Notes: generated from the sequence alone by a model not told the origin. A stretch of 11,054 nt of DNA from CAYFHQ01 sp964342805 (GCA_964342805.1 CAYFHQ010000115.1:1-11054); one strand, 5' to 3'; shown: positions 1-6,977, numbered from the stretch's first letter. Translations and numbers: made by a program.

Positions 1-76
1 AAAAAAGTGGCCTACTTTCTGGCGAAAAATGGACTATTTTACTTGACTCCTTACAGCGGTATTGTAGTTTTTTCAT
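1..76 (-). CDS. 5' end of a leftward gene, cut by window edge (uncertain)
   Basis: On the minus strand an ATG at 76-74 follows AGGAG by 5 bases and has a perfect TATAAT -10 box at 104-99; no good -35 lies at normal spacing (CTTACA at 127-122 is the best). The frame stays open for 25 codons to position 1, starting MKKLQYRCKESS. I do not recognise the protein. Its distal part overlaps the IS-like repeats, so either a real gene continues outside the window or a gene start has been interrupted by an insertion. The signals for initiation are better than the evidence for the protein. Confidence 0.3.
   Translation of the reverse strand, partial: MKKLQYRCKESSKIVHFSPESRPLF
7..48. mobile_element. Possible IS end (short repeated motifs)
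   Basis: Two similar 12-mers, GTGGCCTACTTT at 7-18 and ATGGACTATTTT at 29-40, lie 22 bp apart at the window edge. Short repeats about one or two helical turns apart are known from the ends of IS21-family elements, and the sequence resembles such ends from memory. No transposase gene or target duplication is visible inside the window, so this is a weak call. The alternative is ordinary coding or intergenic sequence. Confidence 0.3.
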
Positions 77-219
77 AGTCTCTCCTTTTACTTCTCCAAT
101 TATACATGAAATTGTCAAAAGTGTAAGGGGGTGTGTGGGAGAAGCATAGATTTTCACCATGTGACCGGAAAATGTGTCATAATAACCATAGTGAACAAGA
201 ACGGAGAAATGGAGAGCAC

Positions 220-489
220 ATGTTTAAACGACTATGGAATAACCAGCAAGCAAGGGCCCAAATCCTAATCCTTTTGGCGATTGCCTTGACCTATGTATTG
301 CAACTGACAACCATTGAAAATGTCCTTGTGAGCAAGGGAATTTCTCTGGTGATCATTGTCGCTTCGATTGTTGGAATGATCGGAAACCTAAGAAGCAGGG
401 CACAAGCGAGAAACCTATTGCTCTACCACGTTATCAATATTGCAGCGGTCCTTATGGCCTTGCCTCAGGTGGATGCGGTTTTGCGATAG
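220..489 (+). CDS. Small membrane protein, three predicted helices, function unknown
   Basis: An 89-residue protein. The ATG at 220 is chosen because GGAG at 211-214 sits 5 bases upstream and because the frame upstream to 133 is polar and unlike a protein N-terminus. After a short basic start (FKRLWNNQQARAQ) there are three hydrophobic stretches at about residues 13-33, 40-57 and 66-84; an RSRAQAR stretch lies between the second and third. By the positive-inside rule the N-terminus and this loop are probably cytoplasmic. No motif identifies a family. It is monocistronic: a terminator follows 28 bases after the stop, and the next gene runs toward it. It could be a small phage-holin-like or accessory membrane protein, but nothing specific supports that. 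Confidence 0.7.
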   Translation: MFKRLWNNQQARAQILILLAIALTYVLQLTTIENVLVSKGISLVIIVASIVGMIGNLRSRAQARNLLLYHVINIAAVLMALPQVDAVLR

Positions 490-517
490 GTCATTTGAAA
501 CGATAAACGCGAAGAAG

Positions 518-547
518 TCCAGTGGTGATTGTGCCACTGGATTTTTT
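518..547 (+). terminator. Intrinsic terminator after the small membrane protein gene
   Basis: CCAGTGG (519-525) pairs with CCACTGG (534-540), extended by T518-A541, with an 8-base loop and six T at 542-547. On the opposite strand the stem is not followed by a clean T-run, so it serves the plus-strand gene. I see no clear terminator for the convergent serpin gene. Confidence 0.85.
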
Positions 548-586
548 GTGTTCAAAAAAAGAAAAGGAGGATTGTACATAGCTGTT

Positions 587-1870
587 TTACTCCGGTTTCA
601 CATAGACCCCAGAGAACATCATCTGACTCCCCCATGGATCGTAAATGAAATAGATAAAGGGTTTGTCAGCAGTCACGACCACCTTGGGCATTTCCATGGG
701 CATGGAGGTGGTTTCCACTTCCATGATGGTCACCGCAGCAGCGGTGGTACCTTCTTCGTGGAGGTCAATGGCGGCGTCGTGGAGGACGTTACTAAGAACC
801 AGGTTGGGTTCCTCGCTGAGTCCAGAGAAATCTGCATTTTTGAGCTGGAACACATCGGTCACTCCCAGGGTTTCCATCATTTCTTGCAGGGTTAACTTGG
901 ACTTGTGCTTGAACTTGGGCAGGGTCAGTTCCACATCATAGCTGGAGGCTTCTGCCATGGCAGTTTGTAAGGTCTTTTGATCCAGGTCTTTGAGCAAGTC
1001 ACTGACTGTCCCGTGGGTAGGGACCAATAAAACAAAGGAGCCATTTCCATAATAAAGCTGAACCCACTGGAAGTCTGGATGCTCATAATAACGAGCTGTA
1101 AGGGTTTTGTGCATCATATCTGTTTGAACAGCCTGGCCATTTTCAAGATAAAAATCTTGGGCTTCCGTTTGTTCCGGTGCAAACTCCTTAGACCAAGTTC
1201 CCTTAAAAAAGAGGGCCGTCATCAGGGTGGTTACGGTTTCCGGTGAGGGTTCATAATCGGACTCGATCATGCCCCCAGTATTGTCCTTGATCCACGCCTG
1301 CATTGCTGCTGCCGTCTTGGGGTCTAGCATGTCCACTTCATAAGCAGTCCCCTTGTATCGCTGGGCAAAGAGGTCTACGTAGGTTTGACGGATGTTGAAG
1401 TTTTCTTTAACCCATAGGCTACTGGCGATATCGATGGACTCATTCTCTCTTCGTTCACCTGAAGTCTCCAACTCATGTATGTATGAAGTGACAAAGTCTT
1501 GTCTTTGTTTGGACTTAAAATAGTCTGGCGCAGCCAGGGCCAGGACCTGGTCTTGACTACTTCCTCCCGTGGCGTCTGCCAATATGTTCATGGCGATGGA
1601 CAGGTTGAGGGGGGAGAGGATCAGGTTCGCGTCTGGTTCACTGTCCAGTTGCATACGCATGTAGTCCAACCCAACCCCATTACTATGGGTGCCAAAAGCT
1701 ATTCGATCTGTCTTGTCTACCCGGCTTGATCCTGGTGTGACAACCTTGGCCTCCACCGGTTTGACTTCCGAGAGGGGGTTGACGACGTCTAGGGTGTCAG
1801 CAACCTGTGAACAGGCCACACCTGCCACCAGGAGTAGACTGGCAGAGGTCAATGCCAAAAATCGTTTCAT
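587..1870 (-). CDS. Serpin (serine protease inhibitor), secreted, probable lipoprotein
   Basis: A 427-residue serpin of normal core length (about 370-400) behind an export signal. Residues 1-19 are a basic-hydrophobic signal ending GVA-C20, a lipobox lacking the usual -3 Leu, so surface anchoring through C20 is likely but not certain. The serpin core starts near residue 60; NLILSPLNLSIAMNIL matches the conserved helix B region, and the C-terminus has the DKPFIYFIYD and FSGVYVKP strand signatures. The hinge EEGTTAAAVT (372-381) has the small residues found in inhibitory serpins. Counting from P17 at E372 puts P1-P1' at T388-S389, suggesting inhibition of an elastase- or subtilisin-like enzyme rather than a trypsin-like one. 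GGAGGA lies 5 bases before the ATG. Bacterial serpins are thought to protect against host or competitor proteases, or to control own extracellular proteases. No protease gene lies in the window. Confidence 0.93.
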   Translation of the reverse strand: MKRFLALTSASLLLVAGVACSQVADTLDVVNPLSEVKPVEAKVVTPGSSRVDKTDRIAFGTHSNGVGLDYMRMQLDSEPDANLILSPLNLSIAMNILADATGGSSQDQVLALAAPDYFKSKQRQDFVTSYIHELETSGERRENESIDIASSLWVKENFNIRQTYVDLFAQRYKGTAYEVDMLDPKTAAAMQAWIKDNTGGMIESDYEPSPETVTTLMTALFFKGTWSKEFAPEQTEAQDFYLENGQAVQTDMMHKTLTARYYEHPDFQWVQLYYGNGSFVLLVPTHGTVSDLLKDLDQKTLQTAMAEASSYDVELTLPKFKHKSKLTLQEMMETLGVTDVFQLKNADFSGLSEEPNLVLSNVLHDAAIDLHEEGTTAAAVTIMEVETTSMPMEMPKVVVTADKPFIYFIYDPWGSQMMFSGVYVKPE

Positions 1871-1900
1871 GGTCTTCCTCCTTTATTTTTCCATATCCCA

Positions 1901-1931
1901 AGTATATCCCGAACCCTCCGCCACGTCACAA
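1901..1931 (-). promoter_or_regulatory. Candidate serpin promoter
   Basis: Reading leftward, TTGTGA at 1931-1926 and TATACT at 1906-1901 are separated by 19 bp (18 if TGTGAC is taken as the -35). Transcription would start near 1894, giving a leader of about 24 nt that contains the GGAGGA site. The spacing is longer than ideal, so this is a moderate call. Confidence 0.4.
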
Positions 1932-2033
1932 AGACCACCAAAAACACATGGAATTGTAATATGAGACAAGTTGGCGGTCATGCCTCTTAAGTCCTACTGT
2001 GGGAAATCGGTTTTGGTCGTTGATGAAGGCAGA

Positions 2034-2069
2034 TTGACTTATGTCCCGGTGCCCCCCTTTAAAATGGGG
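2034..2069 (+). promoter_or_regulatory. fnr promoter with overlapping C-tract/G-tract operator candidate
   Basis: TTGACT at 2034-2039 is a good -35. TTTAAA (2058-2063, spacer 18) or TAAAAT (2060-2065, spacer 20) is the probable -10. The -10 is framed by six C (2052-2057) and four G (2066-2069), giving the layout C6-N8-G4. The same C6-TTT-N5-G arrangement occurs at 4951-4969 in the CoA-disulfide reductase promoter, so a shared repressor is plausible. A TATACA at 2070-2075 is an alternative -10 but lacks a -35. The rest of the 231-base gap (1871-2101) shows only the divergent serpin promoter. Confidence 0.5.
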
Positions 2070-2101
2070 TATACACTAAAAAACTGTCCAAGGAGGCCCC
2101 C

Positions 2102-2809
2102 ATGAAAACACTCAAATGCCAACGTTGTACCCATAGACTCTGCGCCCGCAAGGTGCCCATGTTTTCCACTCTACCGGAAGACGACCTGAGGGTGATCGTC
2201 CAAATGACCGGCCACCGGGCCTATGACAAGGGGGAAACCCTTATACACGAGGGGGACGAACTCAGCACCCTCTTTATCGTCAACACAGGCAAGGTCAAGA
2301 TCAGTTCTTACACGGCTGATGGCAAGGAACAGATCCTCCACTTCCTCCAGGATGGAGATTTTTTTGGCGAGTTGAGCATCTTTACGCCGGAAACAGCATG
2401 TGGCTTCACAGCCACAGCCATGTCCCAGGTCAATATCTGCACCCTGACCAAGGACCAAATGGACAGGCTCCTCCTCCAGCACCCCACCATCGGACAAAAG
2501 CTCCTGGCAGAACTGGCCCTCCGCCTACAAAAAGTAGAACGCTTGGCACAAATTCTGGCCACCAACGACGCCCAGCAGCGGTTGATATTGTTGTTGCTGG
2601 AATTGGCGCATCAGTATGGAGAAGAAAAGGACGGGGCAACGGTCATTCAGCTCCCCATGTCCAGGGAGGTCATGGGCAACAGTATTGGACTGACCCGGGA
2701 GACGATCAGCCGCAAACTCAACGGTCTCCAGGAAGCGGGTCTCATTGAACAAAGGGGCAACAAGACCATAATCATTCCGGATAAAGATGCGCTCCAAACC
2801 CACTTTTAA
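2102..2809 (+). CDS. Crp/Fnr-family regulator, FNR-like with four candidate Fe-S cysteines
   Basis: 235 residues, the normal size. The N-terminal cysteines C6-x2-C9-x4-C14, plus C113, match the arrangement of C20, C23, C29 and C122 that hold the oxygen-labile [4Fe-4S] cluster in E. coli FNR. The cyclic-nucleotide-like beta-barrel covers about residues 20-120 (GETLIHEGDE, then FLQDGDFFGELSIF). A long dimer helix spans about 125-160. The helix-turn-helix lies at about 186-216; its recognition helix reads RETISR, with E200, S203 and R204 equivalent to the FNR residues that read the TTGAT half-site. AAGGAGG ends 5 bases before the ATG. A matching FNR site lies just downstream of its own stop, in front of the flavodiiron gene. 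I predict an anaerobic, possibly NO-sensitive activator; cluster binding is inferred from cysteine placement only. C100 is an extra cysteine of no assigned role. Confidence 0.88.
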   Translation: MKTLKCQRCTHRLCARKVPMFSTLPEDDLRVIVQMTGHRAYDKGETLIHEGDELSTLFIVNTGKVKISSYTADGKEQILHFLQDGDFFGELSIFTPETACGFTATAMSQVNICTLTKDQMDRLLLQHPTIGQKLLAELALRLQKVERLAQILATNDAQQRLILLLLELAHQYGEEKDGATVIQLPMSREVMGNSIGLTRETISRKLNGLQEAGLIEQRGNKTIIIPDKDALQTHF

Positions 2810-2824
2810 TTTCTCCCCAAAACT

Positions 2825-2866
2825 GTGATTTGGATCATATTCTCTTTTGTCAATCGGGCATACAAT
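2825..2866 (+). promoter_or_regulatory. FNR box and -10 of the flavodiiron gene (class II layout)
   Basis: GTGAT-TTGG-ATCAT at 2825-2838 differs from the FNR consensus TTGAT-N4-ATCAA only at the two outermost bases. TACAAT at 2861-2866 is a good -10. Transcription would begin near 2873, which places the box centre (2831.5) at -41.5, the classical FNR activator position that replaces a -35. Because no terminator separates it from the fnr gene, some readthrough is also possible. Confidence 0.7.
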
Positions 2867-2914
2867 GGCACCAAGAAGCAGGAAGCCAAGATCAACATGC
2901 CCAAGGAGGATATG

Positions 2915-4141
2915 ATGAAAACCATACAATTGAACGATACAACATTTTGGATTGGCAAGGTAGACGACCGAAAAGTTCCTTTTCACCGATTGGTCCTGGA
3001 AAAGGGAACAACCTATAATAGTTACCTTTTGAAAACAGAAAAACCAACGGTGATCGACACGGTGGACTTTAGCTTTGGCAAAGAGTTTGTGGACCATGTC
3101 AAGTCAGAAATAGACCCCATGGACATTGCCTATATTATCATTAACCACAGTGAACCGGACCACTCCGGTGGCCTGGGTGCCCTGGCAAGAGCGGCAAAAA
3201 ATGCTGTCATTGTGTGTACGGAGCCAGCCGTTTACGAGCTGAAAGAAATGTATAGGCTCCATGAGCGGGACTTCCTAGTGGTTGACGACGGGGACTCCTT
3301 GGACATAGGCGGGAAGACCCTCCAGTTCATCCGCACCCCCTACTTGCACACGGAAGAAACCATGTTGACCTATGCCGTAGAAGACAAGACCATCTTCCCG
3401 TGTGATGTCTTTAGTACCCATGTGGCGACCTATGACCTCTTTAACGACCTGGCTACAGAGGACATTACTCCAGACTTTGACGTTTACTACCAACTGATCA
3501 TGCATCCCCACCGCCGCTATGTCCGCCGGATGATCGACAAGATCAAGGACCTGGACATCGACATGATTGCACCCTCCCATGGCTATATTCTTCGGGAAAA
3601 TGCCCAAGATTTTGTAGGGCGCTATGACGCCATGAGCCAGGACACCGAGTCGACCAAGCGGGTTGCAGTGGTTTACTCCACCCTGACAGGCAGGACCAAG
3701 GGTATTTCCCAGGAAATCCAACGTCTTTTGGAAGACGAGAAATTAACTGTTGACCTGGTGGATGTGAATAAGACCACCATCGATGATGTTTTAGAGGCCA
3801 TTCGTCGTGCTGACGCAGTCTTCTTTGGGACGTCGACCAAGTATGCTGACATGATCGGTGGCCTGGAACCTGTCCTTAAACGCCCTGATGAAGTGGACGG
3901 CCAGGGGAAATTGGCTGCGGCCTATGGGTCCTTTGGTTGGTCTGGGGAAGGGATTGAAGTGGTGCAGGACTACCTGCTGGAAAGCTCCATGGAAGCCCTC
4001 AACACCTCTCATATTATTAAGACCACAGGCATGATCGACGTCCATTTCCCTGTGCGGATTCGATTTTCCATGGATGAGGCTGACAAGGCCCACTTGGACC
4101 GGGCGGTTGGGTATGTTGTGGAAAGATTGTATGGCCAGTAG
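2915..4141 (+). CDS. fprA: Flavodiiron protein (O2/NO reductase, FprA type)
   Basis: 408 residues, the usual size of a two-domain flavodiiron protein. It reduces O2 to water or NO to N2O in the cytoplasm using electrons from rubredoxin or a similar carrier. The metallo-beta-lactamase-like domain (about 1-245) carries the full diiron ligand set: H78, E80, D82 and H83 in HSEPDHSGG, then H145, D164 (PCDVF) and H222 (SHGY). The flavodoxin domain (about 248-405) starts VAVVYST, with the FMN phosphate loop STLTGRT (255-261) and a GSFGWSGEG loop (338-346). The ATG at 2915 is preferred because AAGGAGG ends 5 bases before it; the ATG at 2912 is too close, and upstream sequence contains the promoter. 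The repair protein follows after 51 bases with no terminator between. Whether O2 or NO is the main substrate cannot be told from sequence. No rubredoxin gene is in the window. Confidence 0.93.
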   Translation: MKTIQLNDTTFWIGKVDDRKVPFHRLVLEKGTTYNSYLLKTEKPTVIDTVDFSFGKEFVDHVKSEIDPMDIAYIIINHSEPDHSGGLGALARAAKNAVIVCTEPAVYELKEMYRLHERDFLVVDDGDSLDIGGKTLQFIRTPYLHTEETMLTYAVEDKTIFPCDVFSTHVATYDLFNDLATEDITPDFDVYYQLIMHPHRRYVRRMIDKIKDLDIDMIAPSHGYILRENAQDFVGRYDAMSQDTESTKRVAVVYSTLTGRTKGISQEIQRLLEDEKLTVDLVDVNKTTIDDVLEAIRRADAVFFGTSTKYADMIGGLEPVLKRPDEVDGQGKLAAAYGSFGWSGEGIEVVQDYLLESSMEALNTSHIIKTTGMIDVHFPVRIRFSMDEADKAHLDRAVGYVVERLYGQ

Positions 4142-4192
4142 AAAGCGGACTTTAATCGTGTTTTAGATAACAGAAGAGACAAGGAGAAACCC

Positions 4193-4873
4193 ATGAAAAT
4201 AGATCGTAAACAAACCATTGGACAAATTATTGAAGTGATTCCTGCAGCCATGGACGTCTTCCACGGCCTGGGTGTAGACTACTGCTGCGGTGGCAACGCC
4301 CCCTTTGAGGAGGCCCTGGCCGACTTGAACCTAGACGTGAATAAAGTGGAGGCTACTATCCTGGAAAGAGTCAGTGAAAAAGCCTCCATTGAAGAACCCA
4401 TGGCTTTGGAGATTCGTCCTCTGTTGACCTATATCCATGATAAGCACCACATTTATGCCAAGGAGTCCTTAACAGTCATTGACGACCTTATGAAAAAGGT
4501 TCTGAAGGCCCACTACCGTCATCAAATGGATCTGGTACTGGCCCTCCACCGCAATGTAGGCCTGCTGAAAATCGAGATGGAAGCCCACCTGGAGGAGGAG
4601 GAGGAAGAACTCTTCCCGGCCATCCAGGGTTGGTTGGGTGGCCTGATTCCCCGGGAAACCGTTGACAAGCTAGTTAAACGAATGGAAGACGAGCACGACG
4701 GAGCAGGTGACCTACTGAAAAAAATCGAACAACTCACAGATGGTTTCACCCCTCCCGAAGGGGCCTGCCCTACACAAAGGCACCTTTATGAGCGATTACA
4801 TGACCTGCAAAATGACGTTTTCCAGCATATATTCTTGGAGAACACGGTGCTTGTGAATAAGCTACAGCAATAG
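4193..4873 (+). CDS. scdA: Iron-sulfur cluster repair di-iron protein (RIC, ScdA/YtfE family)
   Basis: 226 residues, as expected. An N-terminal ScdA_N domain (about 5-60) shows the signature IPAAMDVFHGLGVDYCCGG with C31 and C32. A hemerythrin-like four-helix domain (about 75-226) supplies diiron ligand candidates: H82/H85/H86, H110, H132 with E136 four residues on, H168, and H212 with E216. An acidic run EEEEEE at 134-139 surrounds the third helix ligand. The family restores iron-sulfur clusters damaged by NO or peroxide, or handles NO and iron at the diiron site. AAGGAG is 6 bases before the ATG. It is the second gene of the flavodiiron operon and is closed by a strong terminator, so it should share the FNR control, which fits the nitrosative/oxidative stress roles of both products. 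The symbol reflects domain architecture. Confidence 0.92.
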   Translation: MKIDRKQTIGQIIEVIPAAMDVFHGLGVDYCCGGNAPFEEALADLNLDVNKVEATILERVSEKASIEEPMALEIRPLLTYIHDKHHIYAKESLTVIDDLMKKVLKAHYRHQMDLVLALHRNVGLLKIEMEAHLEEEEEELFPAIQGWLGGLIPRETVDKLVKRMEDEHDGAGDLLKKIEQLTDGFTPPEGACPTQRHLYERLHDLQNDVFQHIFLENTVLVNKLQQ

Positions 4874-4902
4874 TTTGGGAGTTATTCAATCAAACCATAC
4901 AG

Positions 4903-4932
4903 AGGACACGGTTGCATGCCGTGTCCTTTTTT
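4903..4932 (+). terminator. Intrinsic terminator of the flavodiiron-repair operon
   Basis: AGGACACGG (4903-4911) pairs perfectly with CCGTGTCCT (4919-4927) across a 7-base loop, followed by a run of six T (4927-4932). It separates this operon from the reductase gene, which has its own promoter 26 bases on. Confidence 0.93.
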
Positions 4933-4949
4933 GTGTACAAAATTTCGAC

Positions 4950-5021
4950 ACCCCCCTTTTGACAGGGGGTCTTCAAAAAGGATATGATGGCTCTAACAAA
5001 CACACCCCATCTGCAGGGGGT
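4950..5021. promoter_or_regulatory. Two C-tract/G-tract operator candidates flanking the reductase promoter
   Basis: Site 1 is ACCCCCC (4950-4956), 8 bases, GGGGGT (4965-4970), enclosing the -35. Site 2 is ACCCC (5004-5008), 7 bases, GGGGGT (5016-5021), about 10-27 bases after the predicted start. CsoR/CstR/RcnR-family proteins bind G/C-tract pseudopalindromes flanked by A/T, and CstR-controlled sulfide operons can carry two sites. The 7-8 base centre is wider than the sites I know, so binding by the CsoR-like protein at 7034-7303 is a hypothesis. Confidence 0.5.
4959..4988 (+). promoter_or_regulatory. Sigma-A promoter of the CoA-disulfide reductase gene
   Basis: A consensus -35 TTGACA (4959-4964), an 18-bp spacer and TATGAT (4983-4988) predict a start near 4995 and a leader of about 90 nt. 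The -35 lies inside a C-tract/G-tract inverted repeat, so a bound repressor would block polymerase. Confidence 0.8.
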
Positions 5022-5084
5022 TGGTAAGCGGAAATTTGTCTTGTATTTCACAAACTCTGACAAGAGAGTAACGGGAGGTATGTA

Positions 5085-6782
5085 GTGGGTAAAAAGGTTC
5101 TGATCGTCGGTGGCGTAGCCGGTGGGGCGGGTACAGCTGCTAGACTGCGACGGGTAGACGAAGACGCACAAATTATTATGTTTGAAAAGGGAGAGTATAT
5201 CTCCTTCGCCAACTGTGGCCTACCCTACTATATTGGGGAAACCATTGAAGAGCGTGACGCCTTGCTGGTACAAACGCCAGAGGCCATGGGGACACGTTTT
5301 AACATGGACATTCGTGTTCGCAACGAAGTCATGTCCATTAATAAAGAAGCCAAGACGGTTACAGTAATGGATCACAATACAGGAAATGAGTACGACGAGT
5401 CCTATGACGTTCTTGTCCTATCTCCGGGTTCGACACCCCTGCGTCCGCCCATTCCTGGGATTGACTCACCAAATATTTTCACCCTATGGAATATTCCAGA
5501 CACAGACGCCATTAAGGGTTATGTGGACAACGAGAAGCCTGCCCGGGCAGCTGTTATTGGCGGCGGCTTCATCGGTCTTGAAATGGCTGAAAACCTCCAT
5601 GACCGCGGTTGCAAGGTGTCGGTTATTGAAATGGCTGACCAAGTCATGCAACCCATTGACTTCGAGATGGCCCAGCAGGTCCACCACCACATGCGCACGG
5701 AAGGTGTGGATTTGAAACTAGGCGATGGTGTGAAGACCTTTAGCTATGACCACAAAACCAAAGAAACCACCATTACCCTTCAAAGTGGGGAAACTGTGGT
5801 GGCTGACCTGGTGATCCTATCCATCGGTGTTCGTCCTCAGACCAATCTTGCCAAAGAAGCAGGTCTTGAACTCAACAAGCGGGGCGGTATTGTAGTAGAC
5901 GACTACCTCCTGACAAGTGATCCAAATATCTATGCTCTTGGCGACGCAGTAGAGATCATGGATTTTAACGATAGCAAGCGAACAATGGTACCTCTAGCAG
6001 GGCCAGCAAATAAGCAAGGTCGTATTGTGGGTAATAACATTACGGGCATGAAAGAAAAGTACAAGGGTACCCAGGGTACGTCTATTGCCAAGGTGTTTGA
6101 GTTAACGGTAGCCAATACTGGCCAAAATGAAAAGCAACTGAAGGCTAAGGGTCTTAAATACGGTGAAGACTACCTCAAGACCATCATCCATTCCAAGTCC
6201 CATGCAGGCTACTATCCAGGTGCCATGCCTATGGCCATTAAACTGATCTTCGGCAAGGAAGACGGTAAGGTGCTGGGTGCACAAATTGTGGGCCACGACG
6301 GGGTAGACAAGCGGATTGACGTCATTGCAACCTCCCTGCGGTTCGGCGGTACGGTGGAAGACCTAAAAACGCTGGAACTGGCTTACGCACCACCTTTCTC
6401 CTCTGCAAAAGACCCTGTCAACATGGTGGGCTTTGTGGCAGACAACATCCTCAGTGGCAAGTCCAACCAGTTCCACTGGGACCAGTATGAAGACCGCAAG
6501 AATGAAGTGGTTATGCTGGACGTTCGGGAAGAAGAGGAACGCCTACTGGGTCACATTCCAGGTTCTGTTCACATTCCACTGGGACAACTTCGGGACCGAT
6601 TTAACGAGCTGAACAAGACGTCGGCCATTGTGATTTACTGTGCGGTTGGCCTAAGAGGGTATATCGCAGAGCGCATCCTTAAAATGAATGGTTTTACCAA
6701 TGTCATGAACTTCAGTGGCGGATATTCCACCTACAGCTGTATTTTCTGTCAAATTGAAGACAGCCATCGACAACGGCGTTGA
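5085..6782 (+). CDS. CoA-disulfide (or CoA-persulfide) reductase fused to rhodanese
   Basis: 565 residues in this frame. A class of FAD-dependent NAD(P)H oxidoreductases reduces CoA disulfide or CoA persulfide through one active-site cysteine, here C44 in SFANCGLPYYIG. The FAD fold starts GGVAGGAGTAARLRR (9-23), the nucleotide-binding motif is VIGGGFIGLEMAENL (157-171), the second FAD motif is IYALGDAVE (282-290), and the dimer interface carries AYAPPFSSAKDPVNMVG. A rhodanese domain (about 472-550) has the active cysteine C519 in YCAVGLRG, normally carrying persulfide sulfur. The GTG start at 5085 is 6 bases after GGGAGG. After GGYSTY (545-550) the frame runs into 15 unrelated residues and TGA, while the C-terminus of a DsrE-like domain continues in the +1 frame. 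Longer relatives carry TusA-like and DsrE-like domains after rhodanese, so an internal deletion with frameshift is inferred. The reductase and rhodanese parts look intact. The CsoR/CstR-like neighbour supports a reactive-sulfur role. Confidence 0.9.
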   Translation: MGKKVLIVGGVAGGAGTAARLRRVDEDAQIIMFEKGEYISFANCGLPYYIGETIEERDALLVQTPEAMGTRFNMDIRVRNEVMSINKEAKTVTVMDHNTGNEYDESYDVLVLSPGSTPLRPPIPGIDSPNIFTLWNIPDTDAIKGYVDNEKPARAAVIGGGFIGLEMAENLHDRGCKVSVIEMADQVMQPIDFEMAQQVHHHMRTEGVDLKLGDGVKTFSYDHKTKETTITLQSGETVVADLVILSIGVRPQTNLAKEAGLELNKRGGIVVDDYLLTSDPNIYALGDAVEIMDFNDSKRTMVPLAGPANKQGRIVGNNITGMKEKYKGTQGTSIAKVFELTVANTGQNEKQLKAKGLKYGEDYLKTIIHSKSHAGYYPGAMPMAIKLIFGKEDGKVLGAQIVGHDGVDKRIDVIATSLRFGGTVEDLKTLELAYAPPFSSAKDPVNMVGFVADNILSGKSNQFHWDQYEDRKNEVVMLDVREEEERLLGHIPGSVHIPLGQLRDRFNELNKTSAIVIYCAVGLRGYIAERILKMNGFTNVMNFSGGYSTYSCIFCQIEDSHRQRR

Positions 6783-6915
6783 AATGATCGCCTGCAACAT
6801 GTCCATGGACCTTATGGGCATTACCGAAGACGAGCTTATTGAAGGTGTCAACATGGGCGGTGTAGCCACCTATCTAGGGGCTGCAGAAGAAGCCAATGTC
6901 AACTTGTTTATCTAA
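6754..6915 (+). pseudogene. DsrE-like C-terminal remnant, out of frame with the reductase
   Basis: In the frame one base ahead of the reductase, 53 codons from 6754 read LKTAIDNGVEMIACNMSMD, then MGITEDELIEGVNMGGVATYLGAAEEANVNLFI, ending in TAA. This matches, from memory of the family, the extreme C-terminus of the DsrE/DsrF-like domain that ends multidomain CoA-disulfide reductases. Only about a third of a DsrE domain is left, and a TusA domain would not fit between it and rhodanese. There is no start codon with a ribosome site at the homology boundary; the frame extends back only to about 6715 in overlap with rhodanese. It is most simply the tail of a formerly longer fusion after an internal deletion. 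Frameshifted translation cannot be excluded. Confidence 0.75.
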
Positions 6916-6948
6916 GGAACTTAATTCCGAGTGTCTTGATCGGCTTCC

Positions 6949-6977
6949 TTGAGGGGTCAGCTGAACTGTGGTAAAAT
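6949..6977 (+). promoter_or_regulatory. csoR-like gene promoter
   Basis: TTGAGG (6949-6954), a 17-bp spacer and TAAAAT (6972-6977), with a TG one base upstream of the -10 (6969-6970), make an extended -10 promoter. Transcription would begin near 6984. No terminator lies between the DsrE remnant and this promoter, so readthrough from the reductase gene is also likely. Confidence 0.65.

Noticed and set aside
440..895. Plus-strand open frame with an AAAGGAGG at about 563-570
   Set aside because: It overlaps the terminator and runs antisense through the clearly conserved reactive-loop end of the serpin; no usable start follows the purine run.
2525..3097. 190-codon minus-strand open frame
   Set aside because: It crosses the fnr 3' end, the FNR box and the flavodiiron start on the opposite strand and has no family features.
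4881..4895. ATCAA after the repair gene as an FNR half-site
   Set aside because: The matching left half TTGAT is absent, and it lies just before the terminator.
4951..4969. C-tract/G-tract hairpin as a terminator
   Set aside because: No T-run follows, a strong terminator lies just upstream, and the loop contains a consensus -35, so an operator is more likely.
6715..6753. GTG at 6715 as the start of an independent small DsrE-like gene
   Set aside because: No ribosome site precedes it; the codons before 6754 are rhodanese sequence in the wrong frame, and the product would be a fraction of a DsrE domain.
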